Positions 26,477-34,825 of a stretch of DNA of 43,779 bases are shown here, in pieces. Position numbers and translations under genes: made by a program. Location: the NCBI GenBank assembly GCA_003170415.1, contig PMZJ01000016.1:1-43779 (forward strand), read 5' to 3'. Origin of the DNA: Phycisphaerales bacterium. GTDB taxonomy: Bacteria; Planctomycetota; Phycisphaerae; Sedimentisphaerales; Anaerobacaceae. The notes beneath the pieces are model-generated. The model was not told the origin of the DNA. It made no database searches and worked only from the letters and a program-made list of their open reading frames with translations. Position 1 is the first letter of the stretch. Every line of letters begins with the position of its first letter.

Positions 26477-27754
26477 CTACTGTTCAACCTTGGCGGGCTC
26501 GGCGGGCTGTCCTTTTGTTTCCTCCACCTCAGTGTAAATCTGCTCCAGCGGTGTGTCGTCAACCTGGTTTCGCATCATCGCGTATATCACGGTGTTCGAT
26601 GAAAAGTAAAAGCTGATTATGAAGGACGCCACCAGCCCGACGATTACAAGAGCGGATAGATATACCAGAAACGCTGCCGCCGACTCCGACCAGTTGCCCG
26701 CAGCGGATGAGTATGCCACCAGCCGGGAGAAACTTGGCTCAGGCCAAATCGCGGCAATTTTATCGGGCAGCCCGCGGGCGCTTTGTGTAATGGCCCCCAG
26801 ACGAAGTCCCCTGTATGTTGACCACAGCAGCAGAAACGCGAAGAATCGAACAAAAATATAACAAATAGCCCCGTAAATCACCGCTATCGCCGTATAAAAC
26901 CCCAGTCGCCAGGGTTTGGCATAAACGTAGTTAAAAGAACGGCTGACCGCGTCCAAACTGTCCGAACCGTCATACGCCACCGCAGGAAACGTCAAATTGA
27001 AACCGCCAATCGCTCCTAACACAACCGCTGCTATAATTGCTCCGACCGCCAGGGCGGGCAGCGTCAAAACCCCAACTGCCAGTTCTCCCAACCCCAAAGG
27101 TATATTGCTTATCAGACCAATTATCGCTATGCATGCGCCCGCAATCGCCACGATTATCATAGGCACTATGGGCGTCCCGAAAAAGCTTGTGAATCTCTTT
27201 ATGCTGAATCGGAGCGATTCCGTCACCCCCGGCTTCTCGCCTCTGGCGAATTGTAACGCTGCTATCCGGCATATTGCGCCGCCGCCGACCGAAACAATGC
27301 ATAAATTTATCGCCGCGAAAATCAAACAGTAAGTCGGATGATATTTGATTACCCACTTTGCCGCCCCCAGGCACTCCTCGGCGTTATTCAAAACCCCGAA
27401 CAGGTCAAATGCAAAAATAGCCCTAAGCGAGTGGTGGAATTTCACAATCCCGAAACCCCACATCGTCGAAAACACCCCCCTGGGATGTTCTGTTGTTGCG
27501 TATTTTTCGATATATGAATCGACCTGTTCCGGCGCAGTCAGGAAAAGGTTAAGCTCTGTTTCAGCCCCGTTTGTGCCCGGCGTTGTCACCACCGTCTTCG
27601 GCAAATCCATGACCCAGCCGACAAGGCCCGTCGTCGCTATCATCCAGAACGCGATTATCAGCTTGCTCGGCTGTATCGCCATACGGAAGCTCTGCAATAT
27701 CCTGGGAAACAGCAAGCTGTCGAGAATCCTGCCTGCCTGGTTTTCGCTGCTCAT
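26477..27754 (-). CDS. Polytopic membrane protein of unknown function
   Basis: 425 residues. Hydrophobic segments start near residues 28, 145, 200, 230, 290 and 370, among them LIIAFWMIATTGLVGWVMDL and a strongly Gly/Ala/Ile-rich region near 195-250. A soluble insert at about 60-110 lies between the first two segments. The C-terminal tail is acidic (EVEETKGQPAEPAKVEQ) and should be cytosolic. The overall pattern resembles a conserved planctomycete membrane protein, but no domain name can be given. AAGGA stands six bases before the ATG. It is on the same strand as the yacG gene upstream and the dehydratase downstream, with gaps of about 100 and 150 bases. Confidence 0.75.
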   Translation of the reverse strand: MSSENQAGRILDSLLFPRILQSFRMAIQPSKLIIAFWMIATTGLVGWVMDLPKTVVTTPGTNGAETELNLFLTAPEQVDSYIEKYATTEHPRGVFSTMWGFGIVKFHHSLRAIFAFDLFGVLNNAEECLGAAKWVIKYHPTYCLIFAAINLCIVSVGGGAICRIAALQFARGEKPGVTESLRFSIKRFTSFFGTPIVPMIIVAIAGACIAIIGLISNIPLGLGELAVGVLTLPALAVGAIIAAVVLGAIGGFNLTFPAVAYDGSDSLDAVSRSFNYVYAKPWRLGFYTAIAVIYGAICYIFVRFFAFLLLWSTYRGLRLGAITQSARGLPDKIAAIWPEPSFSRLVAYSSAAGNWSESAAAFLVYLSALVIVGLVASFIISFYFSSNTVIYAMMRNQVDDTPLEQIYTEVEETKGQPAEPAKVEQ

Positions 27755-27850
27755 TTAGATTCCTTTCAACCATCTTCGATTGACCTGCAACATGCCCCGA
27801 ATCAATGCTGCAATCCTGCGGCTGTATTATTGGCCGGTTACTCCGGCTTG

Positions 27851-28093
27851 TCAATCGTTTTCGGCCTTATCCCGCTCCGACGCGGCGCTCTCTCCTTTTG
27901 CCGTTTCTTCGCTGATGTCCTCCGCCTCCTCCGGCCTCACTTCCGCCGGTATCCTGTAATCCCCGTCAAACCATTTGCCCAAATCTAACATCCTGCATCG
28001 ATTGCAGCAGAAAGGATAAAATCCGTTCTCCCGGCTGTTCTGCTGGGTTGTCTCATCCATAACCTTGCGACATACTGGGCATCTGCTTTTCAT
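27851..28093 (-). CDS. yacG: DNA gyrase inhibitor YacG-type zinc protein
   Basis: 80 residues from ATG 28093. Longer readings up to 28201 add residues unlike the family. The four zinc ligands are CPVC near residue 5 and CCNRC near 29, with FCCNRCRMLDLGKWFDGDYRIP, the hallmark of YacG. E. coli YacG binds GyrB and blocks DNA binding by gyrase. The C-terminal half here is an acidic tail (RPEEAEDISEETAKGES). The gene is divergent from argH, with 125 bases between the starts. Confidence 0.85.
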   Translation of the reverse strand: MKSRCPVCRKVMDETTQQNSRENGFYPFCCNRCRMLDLGKWFDGDYRIPAEVRPEEAEDISEETAKGESAASERDKAEND

Positions 28094-28218
28094 ACTGCCT
28101 GTTAATCTACCATTCTCTCGCCCTGATATAAAGCCCGCAGTCCAGTTTCCCTTCGCTTGACACATCCGGCAGGGGGGCGTATCATCTGCGAAGAAATCCA
28201 TTTTTGGAGTGATAAACT

Positions 28219-29604
28219 ATGACTAAACTTAAAAGCTGGGAACACCGCCTCGCGGGCGCACCCGACCGACTTATGGTTGATTTTGTTGAGTCCCTGAGCA
28301 TCGACAAACGGCTTTACAAATACGATATTGCCGGCTCAATCGCGCACGCACAAATGCTGGCGCAACGCAAACTGATTACCAAAAGCGAATTTGCGAAAAT
28401 CAAACGAGGCCTGGCGCGAATCGAGCGAGAAATCGCCGAGGGCAAATTTAAATTCGACAAGGCATACGAAGATATTCATATGGCGATTGAAAATGCCCTT
28501 GTCAAAAAAATCGGGTCGCCTGCCAAAAAGCTGCACACGGGCCGCAGCCGAAATGACCAGGTCGCTACCGATTTGCGGCTCTGGCTGCGTGACGAGATTG
28601 ATACAATCCAAGCCAAAATCACCGGCCTGCAAAAATCGCTTGCCGCCAAAGCGGCCAAATATACCGAGGACGTGATGCCCGCATATACCCATCTCCAGCG
28701 GGCGCAGCCCATTGTAATCGCGTCGTATCTGCTGAATTTCGTCGAGCAGCTTCAGCGGGATTTTATCCGTCTGGGCAATTGTCAGCAGTTGGTCAGTATT
28801 TCGCCTCTCGGCGCGGGCGCGATTGCCGGCTCGACTCTGCCTTTAGATAGAAAGTCCACCGCCAAACAATTAGGTTTTTCCGATATGGCTTATAACTCAA
28901 TCGATGCCGTTGGCGACCGGGACTTCTGTGCGGAGTTCATTTTCGATTGCGCCCTTATATCGACGCATTTGTCTCGATTGAGCGAGGACCTGATAATCTT
29001 CTGCTCCAACGAATTTGGCTTTGTTCACATCGCCGATAGTTTCTGCACGTCGTCGAGTATGATGCCGCAGAAACGCAACGCAGACGCCCTCGAGCTTGTT
29101 CGGGGCAAATCAGGCCGGACATACGGCGCACTTATGGGTATGCTCACTCTCTTAAAGGCGCAGCCCACCGGCTACAACCGTGACATGCAGGAAGACAAAA
29201 CCCATATCTTCTCCGCGGCTGACACAATCAGCCAGTGTCTCGATATGGTCTCCGCGGTTATTGTGCATACGACCTTCGATACTAAACGAATTACCTCAGG
29301 TCTTGACGCCGGCTTTTTGGACGCGACCTCGCTGGCGGAATACCTCGTTCGTAAAGGTGTCCCATTCCGCCAGGCGCACGGCATCGTCGGCTCTCTGGTT
29401 GCGCATTGTGAAAAGCAGAGTATTAACCTCGCTGACCTGAAACTCGCCGAGTTCAAAAAATTCTCTCCGGAAATAAAGGCCGACGTTTATAAATCGCTCG
29501 GCGCAGCCAATGTTGTCGCGAAATACGTTACGATTGGCTCAGCAGGCCCGAAACAGGCCAAAGAACAAATCGCCTTCTGGCAAAAACAGTTGGCCAAGCG
29601 ATGA
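28219..29604 (+). CDS. argH: Argininosuccinate lyase
   Basis: 461 residues, full length. Splits argininosuccinate into arginine and fumarate, the last step of arginine synthesis, as a cytosolic tetramer. Characteristic regions: [17 protein letters not shown] near 108, [10 protein letters not shown] near 157, and the fumarase/aspartase superfamily signature [14 protein letters not shown] near 278, whose flexible loop carries the catalytic serine. GGAG lies nine bases before the ATG. Its stop overlaps the thiL start as ATGA, so translation is coupled. No other arg genes are in the window. Confidence 0.97.
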   Translation: MTKLKSWEHRLAGAPDRLMVDFVESLSIDKRLYKYDIAGSIAHAQMLAQRKLITKSEFAKIKRGLARIEREIAEGKFKFDKAYEDIHMAIENALVKKIGSPAKKLHTGRSRNDQVATDLRLWLRDEIDTIQAKITGLQKSLAAKAAKYTEDVMPAYTHLQRAQPIVIASYLLNFVEQLQRDFIRLGNCQQLVSISPLGAGAIAGSTLPLDRKSTAKQLGFSDMAYNSIDAVGDRDFCAEFIFDCALISTHLSRLSEDLIIFCSNEFGFVHIADSFCTSSSMMPQKRNADALELVRGKSGRTYGALMGMLTLLKAQPTGYNRDMQEDKTHIFSAADTISQCLDMVSAVIVHTTFDTKRITSGLDAGFLDATSLAEYLVRKGVPFRQAHGIVGSLVAHCEKQSINLADLKLAEFKKFSPEIKADVYKSLGAANVVAKYVTIGSAGPKQAKEQIAFWQKQLAKR

Positions 29605-30521
29605 GTAACGGCGAAGACATCATTACCGGTTGGTTTGCCCGGCAGCGAAACCTGCCCGCCCGTGATTTCCCCATCGGTATCGGCGACGATATGGCCGAAG
29701 TTCGTCTGGCCGACGGCGTCTCGGTTCTCATCACAACCGATATGCTCCTCGATGGCGTTCACTTCGACCTGGAAACCGCAACCCTTGAACAGGTCGGCTA
29801 TAAGGCAATGGCAGCAAGTTTGAGCGACTGCGCCGCGATGGCGACGATTCCGGTTGCAGCCGTGGTTAGTGTGGGTTTGCCCGCTGATTTTGGCCAGGCA
29901 CAGCTTAAAGAGCTTCACTCAGGGATTATCTGCGCCTCCGATAAATTCAACTGTCCCCTCATCGGAGGCGACATTACCAAGTGGAACGACGCGAGTAAAT
30001 TCGCAATCAACGTCGCGATGCTGTCGAGACCAGCGGGTAATCCGCCTGTTCGCAGAAACGGGGCAAAGGTCGGCGACGCAATCTGTGTTACCGGCACACT
30101 CGGCGGGGCGTTGCTTGGTAAACACCTGAATTTTACGCCGCGTGTCAAAGAGGCCCTCAAAATCACGTCATTAGTCAAGCTCAATTCGATGATGGATATC
30201 AGCGATGGCCTTACAAGCGACCTCAATCGGGTTTGCACCCAAAGCCGGGTCGGTGCGATTCTTGACGCTGACTTAATCCCCATATCGCACGATGCGAAAA
30301 AGGGGCTTGACCCCTTTTTCTCTGCGCTCAATGACGGCGAGGATTTTGAATTGCTTTTTACCCTGGCCGAAGACAATTGCGTTAAGTTGTTGAAACAGTG
30401 GAATGATTCTGTGCCAATTACCAGAATCGGAACGATTACCAACGCCGGCAAAATGCAGATAAAAATGCCCGATGGCAAAATCACGGACTTGAAGCCCTCT
30501 GGCTATGACCATTTGAAATGA
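29601..30521 (+). CDS. thiL: Thiamine-monophosphate kinase
   Basis: 306 residues. Phosphorylates thiamine monophosphate to thiamine pyrophosphate with ATP in the cytosol. Motifs: GIGDDMAEV near 26, [12 protein letters not shown] near 45, the region [29 protein letters not shown] near 121, [12 protein letters not shown] near 199 and [12 protein letters not shown] near 243. The start overlaps the argH stop by four bases. A perfect hairpin (30296-30320, ten base pairs, loop CTTGA) lies inside the gene and is translated within KKGLDPFF. Translation is not disturbed. Confidence 0.95.
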   Translation: MSNGEDIITGWFARQRNLPARDFPIGIGDDMAEVRLADGVSVLITTDMLLDGVHFDLETATLEQVGYKAMAASLSDCAAMATIPVAAVVSVGLPADFGQAQLKELHSGIICASDKFNCPLIGGDITKWNDASKFAINVAMLSRPAGNPPVRRNGAKVGDAICVTGTLGGALLGKHLNFTPRVKEALKITSLVKLNSMMDISDGLTSDLNRVCTQSRVGAILDADLIPISHDAKKGLDPFFSALNDGEDFELLFTLAEDNCVKLLKQWNDSVPITRIGTITNAGKMQIKMPDGKITDLKPSGYDHLK

Positions 30522-30534
30522 TTGGTTATTTGAG

Positions 30535-30984
30535 ATGACTATTGATGTTACTACAAATTCCGCGAATGAGACCGTCAAGTTTGGCCGGAAGATTGGCTCG
30601 CAACTGAAGGGCGGGGAGGTAATCGCATTTTACGGTCCGTTGGGCAGCGGCAAAACACATCTCATCAAGGGGATAGTAGCGGGTCTCGGCGCTGAAGACG
30701 CAGCCAACGAAGTTACCAGCCCAACATTTGTTTTAGTTAACGAATACTCAGGTCGTCTTGAAGTTTATCATATCGACGCTTATCGTCTCGATTCAATAGT
30801 CCAGTTCGAGCAAATCGGTTTCGATGATTATTGTCATCCCGGCTCAGTTGTTCTCATCGAATGGGCCGACAAAATCGAGCAGGCCCTCGCGGGCATCAAC
30901 TATATCAAAATAGAATTGTCTCATCTTGGCCCGACCGCCAGAACAATCCGCGTCATCAACGCCCCCGACTACATACATTTCTAA
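30535..30984 (+). CDS. tsaE: tRNA threonylcarbamoyladenosine biosynthesis ATPase TsaE
   Basis: 149 residues. Partner of TsaD and TsaB in making the t6A base at position 37 of tRNAs that read ANN codons. Walker A is GPLGSGKTH at 34-42. TSPTFVLVNEY near 61, YHIDAYRLDS near 77 and the Walker-B-like VVLIEWADKI near 103 are all family signatures. The start lies 13 bases after thiL, with a weak ribosome site, so it is probably read from the argH-thiL transcript. TsaB and TsaD are not in the window. Confidence 0.95.
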   Translation: MTIDVTTNSANETVKFGRKIGSQLKGGEVIAFYGPLGSGKTHLIKGIVAGLGAEDAANEVTSPTFVLVNEYSGRLEVYHIDAYRLDSIVQFEQIGFDDYCHPGSVVLIEWADKIEQALAGINYIKIELSHLGPTARTIRVINAPDYIHF

Positions 30985-31129
30985 GATAGCTTATCTGGGC
31001 AAAGCGGTATTTTTCGGTCCTTGTCGTAAAAATAATCGTATTTAGTCCCATATTGCACCGTCAAAAATTTGGCACTTCCGATTAAATTACCTATGCTTTA
31101 GGTGAACACTGGCTACATCTAAGTAAACA

Positions 31130-31260
31130 GGGGGATGCAGCCATTATATCAGGGGACCGGCTGGGGGGCCGCATTAGGGGGAATTAACCGGCCCGCCGCA
31201 AATCCCGAAAGGGATGCCTTACGGCATACGGCGGGCAAGCTTTGTGTTCGAGTCCGGTTT
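31130..31260 (+). ncRNA. Structured leader element of unknown class
   Basis: This is the core of the 333-base gap before the pseudopilin-like gene. Read as RNA it can form: ATGCAGCC (31135-31142) with GGCCGCAT (31167-31174), one mismatch; AACCGG (31186-31191) with CCGGTT (31254-31259); and, directly inside, CCCGCCG (31192-31198) with CGGCGGG (31229-31235). The last stem encloses two hairpins: ATCCC/GGGAT with a GAAA tetraloop (31202-31215), and GCC/GGC with loop TTAC (31216-31225). The result is a three-way junction. Four runs of four to six G (31130-31181) surround the first stem. The element ends about 58 bases before the gene's ATG. I could not match it to c-di-GMP, cobalamin, SAM or other riboswitch consensus sequences that I know. 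The remaining gap (30,985-31,129) shows nothing definite. Confidence 0.5.
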
Positions 31261-31317
31261 ATTACGGGGGAAGCCGTTTCGTTTTTTTTATACGCACGGC
31301 TTGTGGGGTGAATTGTA

Positions 31318-31740
31318 ATGACAAAAGCGAGAATCGGTTTTGTAATGATTCGGGTTTCTCTGGTGGTAGCTATTTGTAGCGTCGGCGCGGGTATCCTTTC
31401 TCCAGATTTTAGCGCACGTGGTACAGGAGTCGAAGAGTCCCGCTTCCTGTCCGACCTTCAAACGGTTCGTTGTCAGCTCGAACTCTACAAAATACAGCAC
31501 AACGAACAGCTCCCGCCAACTGAGACCTACGCCAGTTTCGAACGAGCTGTCTCAATGAAGGGCGCCGATAATCGCGGGCCTTATATCCAGACCATGCCGG
31601 AAAACCCGTTTAACGGCAACAGCAGCGTCCGGTTCGAAAATGGTCAAAGTACCGCCGGTTCCGGTAAAGCCGGATGGGTCATCAATATCGCCACCGGCGA
31701 CTTCAAGGCCGACGATTCCGCCGCACACGCGGCTTTATAA
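31318..31740 (+). CDS. Pseudopilin-like protein with degenerate N-terminal signature
   Basis: 140 residues from an ATG with GGGGTG seven bases upstream. The C-terminal half (LSDLQTVRCQLELYKIQHNEQLPP, then GPYIQTMPENPFNG) is the type II secretion pseudopilin pattern common in planctomycetes. The N-terminus aligns with a class III prepilin signal, RIG-FVMIRVSLVVAIC, where G-FTLIEV is expected. Gly at -1 and Phe at +1 are kept, but Glu5, needed for assembly and methylation, is Arg. The hydrophobic helix is also shortened and holds a cysteine. It may be a minor or decayed pseudopilin, or a protein now simply membrane-anchored. It stands alone, without secretion genes, behind a structured leader and before a terminator. 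Confidence 0.7.
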   Translation: MTKARIGFVMIRVSLVVAICSVGAGILSPDFSARGTGVEESRFLSDLQTVRCQLELYKIQHNEQLPPTETYASFERAVSMKGADNRGPYIQTMPENPFNGNSSVRFENGQSTAGSGKAGWVINIATGDFKADDSAAHAAL

Positions 31741-31791
31741 TCACACTCGTTAACCAGCCACCCATCTCATTTGGGCGACGGGAAAAGATGA

Positions 31792-31832
31792 ACTCGCTGA
31801 TTAACATTCCTTCAGCGAGTCAATCTTTTTTA
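31792..31832 (+). terminator. Terminator after the pseudopilin-like gene
   Basis: ACTCGCTGA (31792-31800) pairs perfectly with TCAGCGAGT (31812-31820), followed by CAATCTTTTTT. It separates the pseudopilin-like gene from the signalling genes. Confidence 0.75.
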
Positions 31833-31893
31833 TGGCCTGCCTTTGTTTTATGTCCGGTTCCTGACCTTTTTCACATTGCGCCTGCATCGTCTC

Positions 31894-31920
31894 ATAATAA
31901 ACGCCGTCGGCGTTTATTAT
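31894..31920. repeat. Perfect 13-base inverted repeat
   Basis: ATAATAAACGCCG (31894-31906) and CGGCGTTTATTAT (31908-31920) are perfect inverse complements around a single T. No T-run follows. It could be an operator for the receiver/HD-GYP genes about 230 bases downstream, or a short palindromic repeat. The remainder of 31,833-32,027 shows no gene. Confidence 0.65.
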
Positions 31921-32027
31921 CGGCCCTTGACTGTTCCCGAAATCGTCGTCTGCTCCGAAATAACTTTCCCGCCTTTGTGCCTTACCAGTTTGCAGAAAGG
32001 GCTTTTCTGCCTGCCAAACATTGCTCT

Positions 32028-32153
32028 ATGGCGAATTTCCTTACATTTATACAGGTTAAGAACCCTCCCGCACAGGCCGAAGAATATCCAGATAAACTAA
32101 TCGCTGACTGTCTAATAAACGTCAAGCAGGGCATAGAAAGGGCCAAAGAATGA
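32028..32153 (+). CDS. Possible small protein coupled to the receiver gene
   Basis: 41 residues (from MANFLTFIQVKNPPAQAEEY to KQGIERAKE). The stop overlaps the receiver gene start as ATGA, as in coupled genes, and the composition is protein-like. There is no clear ribosome site, and I recognise no family; it may be the tail of a lost gene. Confidence 0.3.
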   Translation: MANFLTFIQVKNPPAQAEEYPDKLIADCLINVKQGIERAKE

Positions 32154-32542
32154 CACCGAGAAAAGTTTTGGTTGTCGATGACGAAATCCATATAGTTCAC
32201 GTCATCGCGATAAAACTTCGCAACAATGGCTATGAGCCGATAACCGCCGGCAATGGCCAGGAGGCCTACGACCTGGCCTGCCGGGAAAACCCGGACATTA
32301 TCATCGCTGATTATGCGATGCCCGTGATGACCGGCCTGGAGCTTCTCGAAAAACTCCGCGAAAACGAAACCACCAGAAATATCCCTTTTATTCTCCTGAC
32401 GGCCAGAAATTTCGCGATAGACGATGTCAACCAGCAGCGGCTGAATGTCTCCCAGTGCATCACCAAGCCGTTCAGTCCCAAAGAGCTGCTGCGAAATATA
32501 GAAGACATCCTCTACCAGAAGGAGTTGGTAAATCGAACGTGA
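32150..32542 (+). CDS. Stand-alone receiver-domain response regulator
   Basis: 130 residues, a single REC domain. The acidic pair is Asp10/Asp11 (VVDDE), the phosphorylation site Asp54 (IIADYAMP), the threonine switch lies in ILLTARN and the lysine in ITKPFSPKEL. There is no output domain, so it should act by protein contact, as a phosphate relay or a CheY-like switch. The HD-GYP gene begins 78 bases later and is the obvious partner; in many bacteria receiver and HD-GYP domains form one chain. The cognate kinase is not evident; the kinase at 37,011 is 4.5 kb away and has its own regulator. Confidence 0.92.
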   Translation: MTPRKVLVVDDEIHIVHVIAIKLRNNGYEPITAGNGQEAYDLACRENPDIIIADYAMPVMTGLELLEKLRENETTRNIPFILLTARNFAIDDVNQQRLNVSQCITKPFSPKELLRNIEDILYQKELVNRT

Positions 32543-32620
32543 TGATTGGCACGGGGGAGGCAGTGCCGGGATTACCGCGTTTGGTATTTGCCCGACCCCA
32601 CCCCATACACGGAGCCGTTT

Positions 32621-34285
32621 ATGCCCGACACATTAACAGCAGGTTTGACAGCACCTGAAATGCGTGAGCTGAAGGATTTTGGAGCTCGGCTGGCCTCGCT
32701 CGGCGCCAATTTCGCCGTCTGCGACTTCGAGGGCCGACCTCTTCTGCTCTGCAAGACGGGCGGTTTTGAAACCGACCCCGTGCGATTAGCCAAAATCGCC
32801 CGCGATTGCCTCCAAAATCTTCCGAATAAAAAAGAGGAACTCCATGATGATTCCTCGCCTTCGTCCGCCAGCAGGTATCTTTCCGCCATTCTTGTTCCTC
32901 TGGCGGGCACTAAAAAACAGACCGGCTTCGCTGCGGTCATAGATCTTGGCGCAACCCCCGATATGAACAACCAGCAGCAGGCGCCCATTCTTTCGGAACT
33001 CCTCCGCCTGTTTACGGAAAAATTTATCTCCCAGCGAAAATCCACGGAGCAGATGGATATGATCAGCTCCGAACTGGCGCAGACCTACGAAGAGCTGGTC
33101 CTGCTCTACAAAATAAGCACCAATATGGAAATCGTCGAACCTGACGCAAACTTTCTCCAGATGGCCTGTGACAGCTTGACCGAAATCGTCAGCGTCGAAG
33201 GCATCGCCATTCTCCAGGAAAAAACCGTTGATGATAAGTCCCGTTTTGTCCTTATCGCCGGCGCAGGCGTCATCGATATCGACGACCGCACAACCTCGCT
33301 TCTCTACACCCGGCTCCAGCAGGAAATGAACAAGGGCAAAGAGGTGCTCCTCGATAGCGAAGTCGATGCGCCTTTCAGATACGAATGGCCCAAAAACATT
33401 CGCAATGTCATCGTTGTCCCTTTGTCCGGTAAAAACAAAAACAGCTCTTCGCAGGAAGCAGGCCCGCGACAGCGCGGCGAAAACCACGTCATCGGTATGC
33501 TCGTTGCCGTTAACCGTTTGGACAAACCCGATTTCGACTCCACCGACGCCAAGCTCTTCACCTCCGTTGCCAGCGAATGCGCCGTCTTCGTCGAGAACAA
33601 CCGCCTCTTCAGCGACCTCAAGGAATTATTCATCGGCTCCCTCAAGGCATTGACCAGAAGCATCGACGCCAAAGACCGCTACACACGGGGCCATTCCGAA
33701 AGAGTCGCCTTCATCTCCAAGTGGATTGCCGAACAACTTGCCGAAGACGAAAACCTCGATCAGGAGCAAATCCACAAAATTTATCTTGCCGGCCTCCTTC
33801 ACGACATCGGCAAAATAGGCATAGACGAAAAATTGCTCTGCAAAACCGGACGCATCACCGCACGCGAAAAAAACAAACTGAGAATGCACCCTTCAATCGG
33901 CGCAAACATCCTCGGCGGCATCAAACAGATGCGAGACATCATCCCCGGCGTCCTTTGTCACCACGAACGCGTTGACGGCAAAGGTTACCCCTCAGGTCTC
34001 AAGGGCGACCAGATTCCCCTTATGGGGAAAATCGTCGGCCTTGCCGACAGCTTCGACGCTATGACCTCTGAACGCGTCTATCAGGAAGTAATGACCGTCG
34101 AAAAAGCCGTCGCCGAAATCGAAAAACGGCTCGGCACCCAGTTCGACGAAAAAGTCGCTAACGCATTTCTCAAAAGCGACGTTTACCACCTCTGGGACCT
34201 TATGGAAGAGGGCGCAGTCAAGACATACGGAACAGACGACTTCTCCCAGTACGGCTCCGCCGCCGTTGGTACCCTTATTGCGTAA
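32621..34285 (+). CDS. GAF and HD-GYP domain protein (probable c-di-GMP phosphodiesterase)
   Basis: 554 residues from ATG 32621, which has GGAG six bases upstream; an upstream TTG reading would add 25 unlikely residues. The N-terminal 140 residues are of unknown type (ELKDFGARLASLGANFAVCDFEG). A GAF-like sensor domain spans about 150-330 after a short coiled linker. The HD-GYP domain spans about 340-530: RGHSERV near 356, the HD pair in LLHDIGKIG near 392, HHERVDGKGYP near 448-454 and GLADSFDAMT near 472. All metal ligands and the GYP motif are present, so hydrolysis of c-di-GMP is likely. The protein is soluble. Partner of the receiver protein just upstream by position. Confidence 0.93.
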   Translation: MPDTLTAGLTAPEMRELKDFGARLASLGANFAVCDFEGRPLLLCKTGGFETDPVRLAKIARDCLQNLPNKKEELHDDSSPSSASRYLSAILVPLAGTKKQTGFAAVIDLGATPDMNNQQQAPILSELLRLFTEKFISQRKSTEQMDMISSELAQTYEELVLLYKISTNMEIVEPDANFLQMACDSLTEIVSVEGIAILQEKTVDDKSRFVLIAGAGVIDIDDRTTSLLYTRLQQEMNKGKEVLLDSEVDAPFRYEWPKNIRNVIVVPLSGKNKNSSSQEAGPRQRGENHVIGMLVAVNRLDKPDFDSTDAKLFTSVASECAVFVENNRLFSDLKELFIGSLKALTRSIDAKDRYTRGHSERVAFISKWIAEQLAEDENLDQEQIHKIYLAGLLHDIGKIGIDEKLLCKTGRITAREKNKLRMHPSIGANILGGIKQMRDIIPGVLCHHERVDGKGYPSGLKGDQIPLMGKIVGLADSFDAMTSERVYQEVMTVEKAVAEIEKRLGTQFDEKVANAFLKSDVYHLWDLMEEGAVKTYGTDDFSQYGSAAVGTLIA

Positions 34286-34372
34286 TCGTTCCCATCGTAA
34301 ACCCGCGTGGTTATCTGGAAACGCCCCCTGACGCAAATCGCATCTTTATTCCACTTTTTAACCAGTTGCCTC

Positions 34373-34400
34373 TTGCAGACCGCCCAAAAACTGCTAAAAT
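34373..34400 (+). promoter_or_regulatory. Candidate promoter of rpsO-pnp
   Basis: TTGCAG (34373-34378) and TAAAAT (34395-34400) are 16 bases apart. The leader of about 85 bases that follows can form CCCGG/CCGGG just before the ribosome site, a possible place for S15 autocontrol as known in E. coli. Confidence 0.5.
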
Positions 34401-34490
34401 GCCGGTTTTACAACTTTTGGCTCTAAGACAGATTGTAATCACGACCCCGGCAGGCCAAACCGGGTTCCAAAGAAAGGGTTTATTTGAAAA

Positions 34491-34757
34491 ATGCTGGCAA
34501 AAACGAAAAAGAATGATATTGTTCATAACTTCGAACTTCACCAGGGCGATACCGGTTCGCCTGACGTGCAGATTGCCTTGCTGACCGAAAAAGTCAACGA
34601 GCTTACCGAGCATCTGAAGAGCCACCGCAAGGACCACTCGTCCCGGCGCGGCCTGCTCAAGATGGTTGCCACGAGGGCGTCGCTGCTCAAGTACGTCGGC
34701 AAAAAAGACCCGAAACGCTATCACGACATCATCTCCCGGCTCGGCTTGCGGAAATAG
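34491..34757 (+). CDS. rpsO: Small ribosomal subunit protein S15
   Basis: 88 residues, the exact family length. Binds 16S rRNA at the central-domain three-way junction early in assembly of the small subunit. Family signatures: [19 protein letters not shown] near 13 and [19 protein letters not shown] near 42, ending with [17 protein letters not shown] lies in the leader about 12 bases before the ATG. pnp follows after 68 bases, the classical rpsO-pnp pairing. Confidence 0.97.
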   Translation: MLAKTKKNDIVHNFELHQGDTGSPDVQIALLTEKVNELTEHLKSHRKDHSSRRGLLKMVATRASLLKYVGKKDPKRYHDIISRLGLRK

Positions 34758-34825
34758 TTCAAAACACCTGCCATCGCCGCACGCCGTTTTTATGCGATGC
34801 GCCCTGGCTTTTTATGAGGTAGCTT

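Noticed and set aside
28094..28201. Upstream extension of YacG
   Set aside because: The family begins close to the first CxxC; the extra 36 residues have no match and the 28093 start fits.
31130..31260. Leader element as a c-di-GMP-I riboswitch
   Set aside because: The GAAA tetraloop hairpin is suggestive, but the conserved ACGCAAAGCC strand and GGTAGC-type tetraloop receptor sequences are not present.
31241..31260. GTTCGAGTCC as the T arm of a tRNA
   Set aside because: It resembles a T loop, but no acceptor, D or anticodon arms can be built around it.
31674..32153. Frame of 159 residues starting inside the pseudopilin-like gene
   Set aside because: It crosses a terminator and a perfect inverted repeat and reads like non-coding sequence. 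Only its last 41 codons were kept, as a low-confidence gene.
32546..32620. TTG start for the HD-GYP protein
   Set aside because: The extra 25 residues look untranslated, and the ATG at 32621 has a well-placed GGAG.
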